From: Litomosoides sigmodontis
Lineage: Eukaryota > Nematoda > Chromadorea > Rhabditida > Onchocercidae
Length of the DNA: 64,000 nt
Direction: 5' to 3'
Assembly (NCBI GenBank): GCA_963070105.1
Contig: OY718807.1
Location: 1,116,001 to 1,180,000, forward strand
A program made the position numbers and the translations under genes. The notes under the pieces are model-generated. The model made no database searches. It was not told the DNA's origin and saw nothing but the letters and a program-made list of their open reading frames with translations. Each line of letters starts with the position of its first letter. The stretch's first letter is position 1. Below, in pieces: positions 24,819 to 37,400 of the stretch.

Positions 24819-27800
24819 TTATTGCTCTTCTGTCGTTAACAAAGTTCTTAGCGCAATCGCTTCCTCATCTGACCAGATATTTCGATCCGTAAAAAATTCC
24901 ATTCCAGTTAGCAGTTCGATATCACGTATGCGAGCTGTGTGATCATACAGATATGCCTCAGGTTCCTGTGAGAGCGGAAATGATTCAATAATAGCTTTAG
25001 TGTGAAATTAAATTATAAAAGTTATTTTCTCTAGTTGTTAACAGTAAGCATATGCATGGTGCTTTACAGACATTTTGATCATTTAGCCGGAACTCTAAAT
25101 TTATAAACTTCACTATTGTAAAGTTGTTATTCAAAGGATTTAAATTAATCGTTCCCCAATAAAACATTTTAAGGTGTATTAGTTCGAAATGTTAGATTTA
25201 CGTGGTGCAAACGTAACTTTCTTAACGTAAAATTAAACAGGTCAAAAGTCATACCGAGCAGTTCAAGTTTTTGTCATTAACAGGTAATATGTATGGAACA
25301 AAAGAAACGTCTCTGCACAAGGTGTGACGGTTGATCGGATTTATGCACCACATGAAGATGTAAAATAAATGTGACGCGTAATTCATTCTGGAAATTTATA
25401 AATTTCATTTAGAAATGGCATCAGGGTGGCAAAGATTTGCGTAGAAGTTAGCTGTGAGTTAACGATGAATGAATTGGAAGGAAGGCCTGTTACTGTATGG
25501 ATTCGTTACTGTCGCGTACACCGTCCCCTTCTTGATCGTAAATTGCACCAGAAAAAAACCACACATTAGCATATTTGTCCATATATTCAACTGCTTTATT
25601 TAAAATATGCTGCCATATTTCTGAAAATAATTTGAATTTATTTATTATTAAATCAAAAATATCAATTAGTAATTTTGCAATGACGTAACATACCATCAAC
25701 AAAGTCTTTTGGCACAAGCACTCGAGCTAGATCAAGCATATAATAGTTATCTGAAATGATGCAACAACACTTAAAACTGCAAGCGAAGGTAATTAATTAA
25801 AGTCAGTATTTTTTTACCATCCGATTCATTTGACTGCTTGTGCAATTGAAAACTTTCGTCTAGGCTGATTGCACAGCAAATTATATTAATTCAACTGTTC
25901 CTACTAAATTATTTGCCCAGTAAGCCAGTCGGCTAACTCAAAAGCATCAGTTATGAAATAGAGAAATGAATTACCAACGTTTCCAAATAATGAAATTAAC
26001 GAGTAATTTTCATTGTGTGAAATTTTGCATGAATTATCATGTGTAACCTTGTCGATATAAGTGATACAGTTAGCTTGAGTTCTGAAATAAATGGCTCTTT
26101 AGAGATAAAAATAGGCGTTGTTGAAGATTACCGCTCACGTCACCTTGCAGTACTCGGAAGACGCTGTCGAGTTAACCCATTCCGTAAAAATAAAAATTCT
26201 TCCCCACCTTGCGCTTTCTGTCCAGCTGTCACTCCGTAAGATACCTTCCACCATAACTGTCTTCCGTAACTCTTTGTCGAAATGTATGATTGCATCACAG
26301 AACTGTAAAGTGCACAGTGTACCCGTAAAATCATTGCTGGCACGAACGGAACTGCCTAATGTCATCGAACAATTCTGATGGGTACTGTTTGTTAGCTGAA
26401 AGAAAAACTTTAATTATCATTTAATAATACTAAAGGAATGCTTCCTTCTATAACACAGTATAATTAGTCGTAAGATTAATTAAAGTGCACAAGTTGATGG
26501 GTTAATTTCAACACAGCGTATGATTGCATGCTAGTTTGGAAATTTTTTTCAAAGTAAATTTCAATCATTTAATTTTGTTTGAGAAAGAAACTGTTCGAAA
26601 GAGAGAAAGGTAAAATTACCGTACAATTATGTGAGCAACTACACATTTTCATATTTATCTGATCGGTGCAGTGATCGGACGAATGAGCGACGTTGGTGAT
26701 CGGGAAGGGAGGTGGCTTACGAAGCGCAGCGAACAGTGTGCCGTTTGTTCCGTTATTTGGCGCTACGTTAATTGCGTCAATTCGTAGCAAATCTTCATGA
26801 AATTATTACTCATCCAGGATGCGTTCCTTCTTTTTTCCAAAATTTAATGAAATCTTTCAACAATCCACACATTTTGCACAATCGCAAACTAACTTTTCTT
26901 AATGCTTAAGTTAAACCAAACGTACATGCAAATAAGTTATAAAGTTCAACGTTCTGAAAAGCGTCAATTTCCTTGTTCTCCGCGATATCAGGACCAACAG
27001 CGATGAAGATTGTTCTCATACTAACAATCCGATTGTCGTAGCCGTGATCACCGAGTCTGTTGTACGCTTCCTTATCTTTCCACGTTCTAAACGTTTTCAA
27101 ACACGTTTTGAATGATTCATTTTAAATTATCCAATCGATCTAGAAGTGCCAAGTATTATCGGATAGCTTGGCTTACGTCGGATAGTATGGAATATTGCTG
27201 GATGATTAATGCTCAACGCACTTTAAACAACACTAGTTAACAGCATTACTTAACGGTAATGTAAAAAATGTGTGAATGAATAATTAAAAGATTAAATTTT
27301 TTTTGGGGAAAACATCAAAAAGGGACACTGACCGAAAAATGGACACTCCTGGACTTCCCTTAATGATAACATCGCCTATTCTTGGTGAATTTGCATAATG
27401 AAATCTGACTGGTAACAAATTTTTCCTGTACGCTACATAACGATTCCCAGGCTGACATTGCATTTTTGAAATGAAATTACTGACGACGTCTTCTACATCT
27501 AGAAAATTACAGAAGAGATGATACTTGGTAACACTGATACGAACCTGAAGAGTAGCCTGGAAAGAAGTATTACCGTTTTCAGATGGACTGTTACTTCGGT
27601 TAACTTGAAATCGAGCCATTGTGCCGGAAAAAAACAGATCATTAGGTCGTACCTTCGTGTAATTCGTTGCAGCAATAAAGTTTGCCTTCTCCATTTGTTG
27701 CATACCTAATTAAAACAGAAATTGAGTGGTACTGTAGATATTAAATTATTTCATATTTTAATATGTTTAGATATTTGTTGGGTAGTTCAATTTAGGAAAA

Positions 27801-30009
27801 ATATTTAAAATTTCAGGAAAAATTTAGGAGAAGCAAACGAACATTTTTCGGTACCTCAAAAAATAATGCTTCAAACAAGTTGAATTTTAAGACAGGACAA
27901 ACCGTGATCAGAAATTAAAATGAGATTAACACAACTCATGAGGTCTTCTTCAAGCAATCGCCTTACCAAGTAATTAATTATTCCATCCATTGTGATCATC
28001 GTTGTACGAACCTTAACGGTAAATCATTAGAATCAATTAATTTATTTTATTTCAATTAAATATGATCGTATCAATTCAATTCCATCACAACCATCGGCTG
28101 TGCGTATCGCCTCATTCAAATTAACTAATTAAAATCTCCTCTGGCAGTATTATAGGCAACAAATTTAAATTGATCCCTGCGAAATAATGCGGTACGATGA
28201 TAGGACCTCTTGCGAGTGCGGCCCAAACTTATGCCCTGCGGCATCCGGTTCCTCGAAATATGCGTGGATAAGTGATGGTCGTTCGTCATCCGGCAGCTTT
28301 AACCAATTGATTATCTAAAATTTTAAGTTTTTTTTATACCAGTTTATCCAAAAACTTTTATCTGTTCGAGTTTTCAGCATAATATTTAACAATGCATATT
28401 TGAATACAAGTTAAAGGAAAATTTCAGTCCGTCAAATAGTTGTGAAAAAATGAAATGTCTGTGAGCAACAACTTTAATTGTGAAAATAAAAAAAGGACGA
28501 GACGTTACCGCTACTTTAATTAATTATCTCTCAGGGGTTGCTTACTGTATCTACGCGATATGTGAATGCGACGGAGCTGTCGTACTTCATCCAGTAGTTA
28601 GGCAAATTTCCTGAATTACAAACTAAGAAATGACAACATCAGTAAATTGCTAACTAGCATGCTTAGTGTCCATGAACGCAACTTCTGAAACTCAATTTTC
28701 TCCTTCACTGGTCATCATCATTCATAGATGATATGTAACTGCTTAAAAGCTATCTCCCACCTGCTGCTTCACTTCCAGGCCAGAAAAACACTGCTGATTT
28801 TAGGCCAGCTTTTTGTGCTGTCTTCCATATCTGAGTCGTTTAGATTAGTTGATTTGACAAATATTGTATGGTTCAATTTTAATGGCAGGCGATTTCACAT
28901 GAAAGTTTTCCTAGCATAATTAAAATTTGCCAAGTTAAGGTAAAAACTGATGCATATTGCCAGCAGTTTTAAATTTTATAAAAATCAAGCTTATGTGAAG
29001 TTTTACAAAAGGCTTGCTGAATTTTAAAAGGTGTAAAGTGAGAAATATACCGGCTCTCCGAGATACCAACCGGGTTCTTTGGTACTTTTTTTGAAGAAAG
29101 CCTAAAAAATGCGTGTTTTCATTTAAAGCAAATGGATAAAAAGAAAGTAACTTGCAAGCAGTTGTAGGTGAAATTAGGAAAAATAATAAAATGGTATTCA
29201 AATACATCTCCCAATGGGATGTAGAACTCAATTAGTAACACACAGAATTATAAAATTGAGAAATCGATCATCAAGAAATCACATTTCACTTATTTCCACG
29301 TTAGCCGCTAGTGGACAGCCAGTAGATAGTTTCAGAAATGAAAAATCAAAAAAAAAAGGACGAAATTAATAGCAATGAAAATATTTACGCTAAAATTTGT
29401 GTCATAAAAGCGATTATCGACAATCCCGTGCCAGGCGGGGTAAAGACCCGTCGCGATGCTGTAATGATTGGGGAAAGTCTTTGCAGGAAACACCGGTAGC
29501 ATGTACTTGCTGTGAGTACCACAATTTATCAGACGCTGAATTGCTGGCGTAATATTTTGCTCCAAATAGCTATTTCGAAAGCCATCATAACTGATGATAA
29601 GCAGCGGTGGTACTTGAAATCTGCAAAAAGTCTTTAGCAACAAATTACCGTTCAAAACACTTCTGAAATATTTCACTACTCTAAGGCTATTTCTGCCAAT
29701 AGCAAGGGGGACCATTTTGCAGGGAATCATCCCGAGAATTCTGGACGAATAACTCGTTTACAGAAGTAACACCGAGCAACACCGAGTATTTTTGAATGTC
29801 TCATTTAAAATGACTCACTTCTTTTTGCATACACCTAAATTGCAGCGAGCGGGAGTTTGAAAGGCGGCATTTTCTCCTGCAGAACGATCCACTGAGATTA
29901 TGAAGAAACCGCTGAGAATGATAAGAGTAGCGACGACAACTGATAAGATCTTTCTCGTGGAGGAAAACATCGATTTTAGCAATTTCATATTCTCTTCTCT
30001 TCTGCTCAT
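24819..30009 (-). CDS. Ectonucleotide pyrophosphatase/phosphodiesterase (ENPP), type II membrane protein
   Basis: Cell-surface or secretory-pathway enzyme that cleaves phosphodiester or pyrophosphate bonds of nucleotides or lipids. From ATG at 30007-30009 a short basic N-terminus is followed by a signal-anchor helix (about residues 20-41, VVVATLIILSGFFIISV). The catalytic domain then runs in family order: ISYDGF and the nucleophile block KTFPNHYSIATGLYP (about 29390-29629), WYLGEP (about 29050-29105), AVFFWPGSE (about 28740-28840), LPNYW (28550-28612), EEPDAAGHKFGP (about 28200-28315), LISDHG (about 27900), PNNGTNGTL (about 26600-26790) and DHGYDN (about 27030). A nuclease-like C-terminal part follows with FSEIWQHIL and DQEGDGVRDS (about 25500-25690), SHFYIFMWCI (about 25340) and a last exon ending LLTTEEQ then TAA at 24819-24821. 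The Asp, Thr and His metal ligands are all present, so it should be active. The substrate class cannot be told. The first-to-second exon junction is uncertain. Confidence 0.93.
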
Positions 30010-33000
30010 CCAAAATTTCTTTTCAAATCGCTGACTTCACCTCTTGAACTTTTCTCCTAAAAGCATTCGCAAGTGATCCTCAGCGATACTGTGAATTTCT
30101 TCGTGAACAAATTCCTTCTGCAACTAAGATTGGTTCGTAGATTAGAAAAGAAGGTTATTTAACTGAACAGTTATCAGTGAAGGAATTGATAAAATTTTTT
30201 CTTGCTTTCTATTTTATAGGAAAAAACGTTTCGAAATTGCACCGCAGTTTCCTCAGTTTTTTTTGTAAATTGGAAATGGCGAATAATTTTAAAATTCGAC
30301 AAACATACAAGCAACGAGTATGTCAATGGCAAACTCATTTCTATTGCACGGACATCTTGATTTGTAACAATTCCTCATGCTAATACAGTTATGAAATTGA
30401 ATTTAAAACTTTTCACCTCAAGCATAACTGCAGCAATACATTGCTCCAGCAGTTGAAAATTTGTTTGTGAGTGCGTGGAAGTTCGTTCTCACCAAAGCAT
30501 AACAAATACGTGACAGTGCTCAATTTGGCGATTACAGTATTTGACAATAATCCATCATTGCCGCTAAAATACTTTTGCATTTTAACATGCAAAACTTTTG
30601 CAGTAGCAATTTGTTAAAATTTATTTGATCTTGTCAAAACATTGACCACAAATTTTTATCAATAATTTTTGTGTTTGAATTAATTCAAAAAATCAAATTC
30701 GCTTGCTCGTTTGTAGCAAAAGCAAAAAGCACTTATGGGAGGAGGAGAGGGAAGGTCTGAAATGCAACATGCCATTTGCGAACATTTATTGATGAAAATT
30801 TTTGAAATGTTAAAAGTCACAAAACTACACACTAAATTAAATTAATGATTAATTTTTACTTTCCCATAATTTGTTCATCGCTTCACTTTTGACAGTAGCG
30901 AGTGCAGTTGAATTGGCAAGTGCAATTGAACATTTTTAGCTATAACATTGTTAATAAAAAAAAAGGAATTTTCAAGGAAAAAAATTTTTCGAGCATTTGT
31001 AGTTGATGTATTCGTATTCGCTTCAAATATTGATAGAGTTATGAATTTTCCATTAATTAATGGAGAAATTTTAAATTGTCAGGAAATAATAAACTTCCCA
31101 TAAATTAACTGAAACATTTAAATTGCTGTATTAGTGTTTCGGGTGTTGAGAGTGGAATAAATTTCCCATAATTAGTAATGCGTTTTATCACTGATCACAT
31201 TTGCATATTACTAATTTCATATTCAATCTTCTTAACTAATACGTCTCTCCCACAGCAATTCCATCATTTCTTCTCGTTTTTCGTTCATTTCTTTCTTCCA
31301 ACAAAAAATGCAATGTCTTTGGTGCTTTACCGTTTTTTAAAGGTAAAGTTTGGCACAAATAACATTACTTTACTTATCGTTGCTGATAAGTTACGAAAGA
31401 GTTATTTGACAGTTTTATTTTAGATTTTCTTTTTCCTTCCTAACAATTCAGATTCCAACAAACAAATGAAATTTTTCAATTTATATAAAATAAAAATGGA
31501 ACAGTTTCATAGATAAGTGCTTTTCGTCCTAACTGCGGTTGACACAATTTATACACTTTTTTTTTTTTAAAAAAAATGCATCTGAACAAAGAGTGAAAAA
31601 ATTTGAAACTATCTGAACAGATGTCAGAAGAAGAAATCCAATGAACTTGAGAACTGTGATTATTAGGTGAATCATTTCACTTAAAGATAGAACTAAAAAC
31701 GAATTTCCATTTTACTCCTTAATCATTTCGGATATCGATATGAAGAAATTACGCTGTTGAGGATTTGTAATTTCTGATGGCCATGTCATGTCATTGCTCA
31801 GGCTATTTCAATTGCTCAAATTTAAACGAAGACTTCCAATGATTTCATTCATTCATCCGCATCTCACACGAGCAATAAACAAGCGAAAGATTCATTATTT
31901 TCACGCATCAAATAAAAAAATAGAATTAAAAGTATGTTTTAGAAGTCCAAAATTTTTCATCACAGCATAAAATTGTTAAAATCTTGGCAGTGTTTCGTAA
32001 AAAATGTAAAATTTTAAAGAACATTTTACTGAGTCTGTTACTTAAATGAAATATTTGCACTAGTAATTTGTTTGATTTCAATTGTGTACCATCCAATTCT
32101 AATTTATTTCAACTCCTAAATTTATCTATTAAAAATCAAGCTCCTCCAATGGTCACGTGTTTCTTAAAACCATCGCTTGCCAATTTAACTTTGTAGAGGT
32201 CATTTTTCAAGGTTACACGTCACTTCGCAAATTCATCTAAAGCCAAATACTCTTTTTCCATTGATTTATTTCCAACTGCAAATCGGTCGGCAATTTTTCA
32301 CCCTTTTTGCTAAAAATCAAATTAAAATCAAATTAACCAAATTCTCTATAACTCCAAGAAGTGAAATCATTCGAAGTCTAACTTCGTAAAAGAAAAGTAA
32401 ATAAATAAGCTAAGAAAAAAAGTGAAAATGGAATTATTGCATTTACCGTTGGAACGATTTTCTTCAGCAGCAGGAAGGATGAAGAAAATTGAGTGGAAAA
32501 GTAGGAAAATGAAAGATTTTATGGATGTTTTATCACTGCACAACCACTTTCACTTAATGTAATTAATAAAAAGTGAGTAGGAAACTTTCGAAAATTCTTA
32601 AATTTCAAAGAAAAATTCAATGGCGTTGTTTGTCGTTGACAGTTCACTTCTTCTTCTTCTTCCTTCTTTTTTTCTCTTCCATAAAATTCCTGTTTTCGGT
32701 TCCGCGAATTTAGATTATTTATCACACCTCGTTGACCAGAGAATTTCAACAAAAAACTCAAGTTCATTTTAAAGAAATCCTACAAATTAAGGGATTTGAA
32801 AATTTTCAAAAAAAAAAACATGCAGTAACCTTGGTTTGCCGTTGCAATATCAGTGCATGCTGGTAACTGCATGCAGAACTGTTCAGTTAAACGCACTGAC
32901 AAATTTCATTTTGCCTCGTTCTCTGTTTAATTTTTACCAAACACTTGATGAGGTCGGTAGAGTCGCATTGAAAATAAATTTGAAGCAAATGCTTTTAGAG

Positions 33001-34470
33001 TGCGCAAAAGTACAGAAGCAATTTAAGATGCTAAAACAAATGATCGATTTATACGATCAAAATGCGTGGCAAGGCGATTTTTTGAATAGCATTACGGATG
33101 TTTGGTCATTTTACGGTACAGTAAATTACGTTGTATCACTTACTTTACAGTAGCAATGTGAGAGGGAAAGCATTTTGCAGGAGTGGTATTGCAAGAGTAA
33201 CGAAGAGCTCGCTTCAGCAAAGAACGTGGATGACTCGAAATCGTGGGCATGAGACCTTACCTTGCGCATGGTGGTGAGGGACAGGTGAGGGAGATTTTCC
33301 AATCTCTGAGGGAAGTGTCGTCCAAAAAATTTACTACCTCTTCATTCCCTGTGCATGTAATTCATGTGTACCAAGCATGTAATTCATATGTATCAAGCGA
33401 ACATTCATTATGTGCATCGGCTTTTCTCACCTTTCTATTATTACTTTTCGGTATTCGTAATTAGAGAGGGAGAAGGGGAGAGAGAGAGAGAGAGAGAGGG
33501 AGAAAGTAATCAATGAATGTGAGTCGGCAAGTTGGAATTTTGTCGTAGACTGATTGCTGCCGAACACTTAATAATTGATTCGAACCATTCAAATGTAAGT
33601 TATATCTGTTTTCCCGAAATATGAGTTCAAGAACGTCTGAACTCAAACGGCATCATTCCCTCAACTTCTTTAAAAGAATTCCTAATTTTTGCAAAAAGAA
33701 ACTACGAATGATCGAATCGCATCACGGCAACCACTCGGAACTCTTCACATTTAAATTGTAGCTAAATTTTTTTACCGCAATAATTGATTGAATAAAGTTA
33801 TACTAAAGTGTTACAGAAAATCAAAATATTATACAAAATTTTGTGCAAAAAAGAAATGCAATTTCACGCCTTATCATAAGGCGTAAACGGCAGAAGAAGC
33901 AAAAAACATGGAATACAACGTTGATGCTTTATTCATACTGAACATTGCTGAATTTAACAGTATTGATGAAAAAGTTAATTTTTCGCTAAACTTTATAGCA
34001 TTGCTGGCAACGTTGAGAGATAGCAATGCGCAGCATTTCAAACATTTCACACTTCTTCAATAATCTCTGATCACGAGAAGATCGGTGAGTGTATGGCGAG
34101 GGGTGTGAAACTTTGTACGTGATGAATTATTACTTGCCGACTTCTTTTCGAATGCCTCATTCTTCGACCTGCACATTCCATTCCTAAAACAGAAATGAAA
34201 TATCAATTTTGTTATATTGCAACTGGGAAAACGATTTTCAACGTGGCCTCTATCATAACCAATTAATGCGGTACTTTTCGTTCGAATTCATTTGAAGTTT
34301 GTAGATTGGATAAGTAAGCGAAGTTAATTGGACGGTTTATTAGTTATTGCATATTAATACTAATTTGGTGTAAAGGACATAGGATTTGTGCGTCTAATAT
34401 GTTAGTATTATTTTTCGTATTCTGTTTTTATCAAATGCATTTCTATATGAGCGCAAGTTTTTCTTTTGTT
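30010..34470. other. Divergent intergenic region between ENPP and the coiled-coil gene
   Basis: About 4.5 kb between two genes transcribed away from each other, so it should contain both promoters. No conserved exon was recognised. One open frame (32836-33153, plus) is longer than usual and is treated under findings. A GA-rich microsatellite lies at 33463-33506. Confidence 0.45.
33463..33506. repeat. GA-rich microsatellite
   Basis: Interrupted GA run of about 44 bases, upstream of the coiled-coil gene. Confidence 0.85.
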
Positions 34471-34491
34471 AGAGGAATCGCAGGAGCGCAA
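34471..34491 (+). promoter_or_regulatory. Acceptor-like AG and 19-base leader before a start codon
   Basis: A pyrimidine-rich run ends in AG at 34471-34472, 19 bases before the ATG of the coiled-coil gene. This arrangement is typical of spliced-leader trans-splicing in nematodes, but an ordinary intron in the 5' UTR would look the same. Confidence 0.4.
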
Positions 34492-37400
34492 ATGGAAGAT
34501 TGTGATGATGGTATCGGATCGGAAACAAATAGTCCGAGGCACACGGAGGGACTGCACGAAAATCCTATCATGGTAGAGTTTTTTGAATTCTTAACATTGA
34601 AATTTTATTTCTTTTGAAATTTCTTCCATTCTTTCTTATTCTTTCATTTGAATGCTCATCATTCGAGATTGAGGAAGTGAACTCGACCTTTGGTTCTTGA
34701 CGAACAATAGGTGTTGTCAAGAAAAAGGGTGGATGAAACAGTTCAAACGCTGAAGTGTAGTGATTGCTGAATTTACTGTCGCAGCTTTTAATTCTTTAGT
34801 AGTGGGAAAATTTCTGTTTTGATATTATTCCAAATTATGGAGGTATTTGCAACTCGTTTCGACTAATCTTTAACAAAGTTTCAGGAAAATGAAAGTGTAA
34901 ATGAAATGGATGATCTGGTAGTATCATATCCATCGCCATTGGTTTTTCCGACTAGTTCAACTCCTCTTAGACCTCCGACGCAGCAAATTTGTCAACGCGT
35001 CCCAAGAATATCGCCAATTGAAAGAATTCGATCAGCAGAATTTATAAAGAGCGATAGCAAAAGTGTTTTAGATAGTTCACAGGGCGAAGAGAGTAATGCA
35101 GTTTTCAGTGATAAGCACTACACCAAATTAGGTAACGTCACTAATATCCACAACTCTAATAGATATGTTCTTGGTTGGATGTGGTTATTATTGTGGTTAG
35201 ATATGTCTCCGTTTAAGTGGTTACTAAAAGGTTTTTAGATTTGGCTGTGATGTTACGCGAGAAACATTTGGAATGCGCTGATCTGGAGGGGGAGAATGAG
35301 CGGTTAATGCAATTAGTGGAAAAGCTTGAAAATGAAAATTATTACTTTCAGAATCAGGTAAGAGTATTCGACGTTTGTTAGCATCAAAAAGTGGGAGACC
35401 ATGAATTCTTTTATTGATGATTTGATTGATTTTCAGGGTATGAGCTCTGCTTTTACCAATGTTAAATAAGAATTGAAAGCCTTGATGTCGAACTTTTAGG
35501 TTTCCATTGCGAAAGATAATGCTGCCGCTTTAGCCAAAGAAACAGAAAAATTCAAGGTTAGTTATTTCAGGGATTAATTATTCTTTATTCTCGGCAGATT
35601 TTGTCAGAATATTATAGGTAGTTCTAATTTGTTTTAATAACGCTTTTTGAACTTTTGAGGGAGCGAGGGTGGAAGAATTTGGTTAGTGATTATATTTTCT
35701 TTAAAAATCATGTATTCGTGTATAAAAGTTTCTTATCTAAAGCTTGCAAGGCACTTGTTTGTAAATTGCAGAATGCTGCAGAAGAAAATGAAGCAAATTT
35801 CATGGAATGCCAACATCATTTGCGAATGGTTGAACGAAAATTAGCAGTTCTGGAGAATATTTCGATTGATATAGAAACGGATAAGGTCACCTATTTTCTG
35901 TCTCAGAATAAAGGTCGAAATGATGAGCACCAAACTCAAAGGCGTGCAAGTTGATGTTCCAGTTTATCTAATGTGATTACATGACTGGAATCAGATTACA
36001 CCATATATTGCTGAGATAATTTTTCACTTTCTTGCGTTATTCGTACTACGTGATTTTGCAGATACCTGATGCGGAAACACTGAAGAAGTTGCACGATGAT
36101 AATATGGCGATGCGAGAAAAAATTTCAGAGCTTAAATTTGAGGTGGGATTGAGAGAGGTAAGAAAATGACGTTTCAAGTTTTTAATTAGTTATTCGATTC
36201 TAATGTTTAAGTAAGTTGTCATTGATGTGATATGTGCTGTGCATTTATCATTACCGAGATGTGAGCCACTTTAATGGTGAGGTTAGAGTTAACAGACACT
36301 TCTTTTTGATCTCTTATTTTCATTCTTGTTTTTCTGTTACTGTATGGAATTCATGATTATCTACGATTAGATCTATTTATCTGTTAAAGTTAGATCCATT
36401 AAAATCATTATTTTAGTTGGAAAAAAGAAACAAACACATTAGCACTTCATGATATAATTAATTTGACGTAAAAAGCTGGGTATTTGAAAAACAGTTTTTT
36501 TCAGGAAGCAGAAAAAAATGCTGAAATTTGGAGGAAAAAATGTGATGGTGTAGAAAAGGACATGGACGCAATTAACAGAATAAAAACTGAATTGGAAAAG
36601 CAATTAGAAAACAGAGGAGCTGAAATTGACATTTTGAATAAAGAAAAACAAAGTTGCGAGGAAAAATACAACAAACTCAAGAATTCATACGATGAAAATG
36701 CTGCAGAACTTGAGGAGTTACAGAAACAATTACATGTAATTAAGGAAAAATATAGACAGGAGCAAGATTCGAAACTCGTCGGGCTGGTGCAAAAACTAGA
36801 GATGGAGAAGAAGGTTTGGGTGGACGAGCGCGAACATTTAGAGAAAGAGAAATCTGTACTCGAGAAACGGATTGAACAACTTACACTTGCCAATGATGTT
36901 AATTGTTTAAATATTTCAAAATTTGAATTTTTCAAATTCATGTTTTTTGACGGCTGGCATCAACTTGGGGGGGGGGGGGGGAACGGGATTATTCGATGGC
37001 TAACGGCTTTAGCGTTTTAGAGATAGATGCACAAATATGTCGTCTTTTAGATTAGTAACTAGGGTAAGAAGCTTCGAACCAACTAATGAGGTGGTTTTGC
37101 TAGAAGCAGTGCTCGGAAATGGCACTACTTGTAGTAAAATTATCAGGTGGTAATGCATGAATTAGACTGGTGTTATACTTTGTTTACCTCTGATAACCTC
37201 ATTGTTGGCTTTTATTTGTTGAATTGCAGCTAAATCAAAAATAATAATTACGTAGAGAACAGCAATCCTCTTTTCAAAATTGGTTTTGTTTAAGGCATTA
37301 TTAAGCGAGAAGCAGGCCCTACTTAAAGCTGACAACAACGATCGAAAAGACTTGGCTGCATGTCAGGAAAAAAATGAGAAGCTTACTTTACAGAATGCAC

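Noticed and set aside
33560..33600. A TTCGAACC-like word resembling a tRNA T-arm
   Set aside because: No matching acceptor stem, D-arm or anticodon arm at the right distance; no tRNA could be built here or elsewhere in the window.
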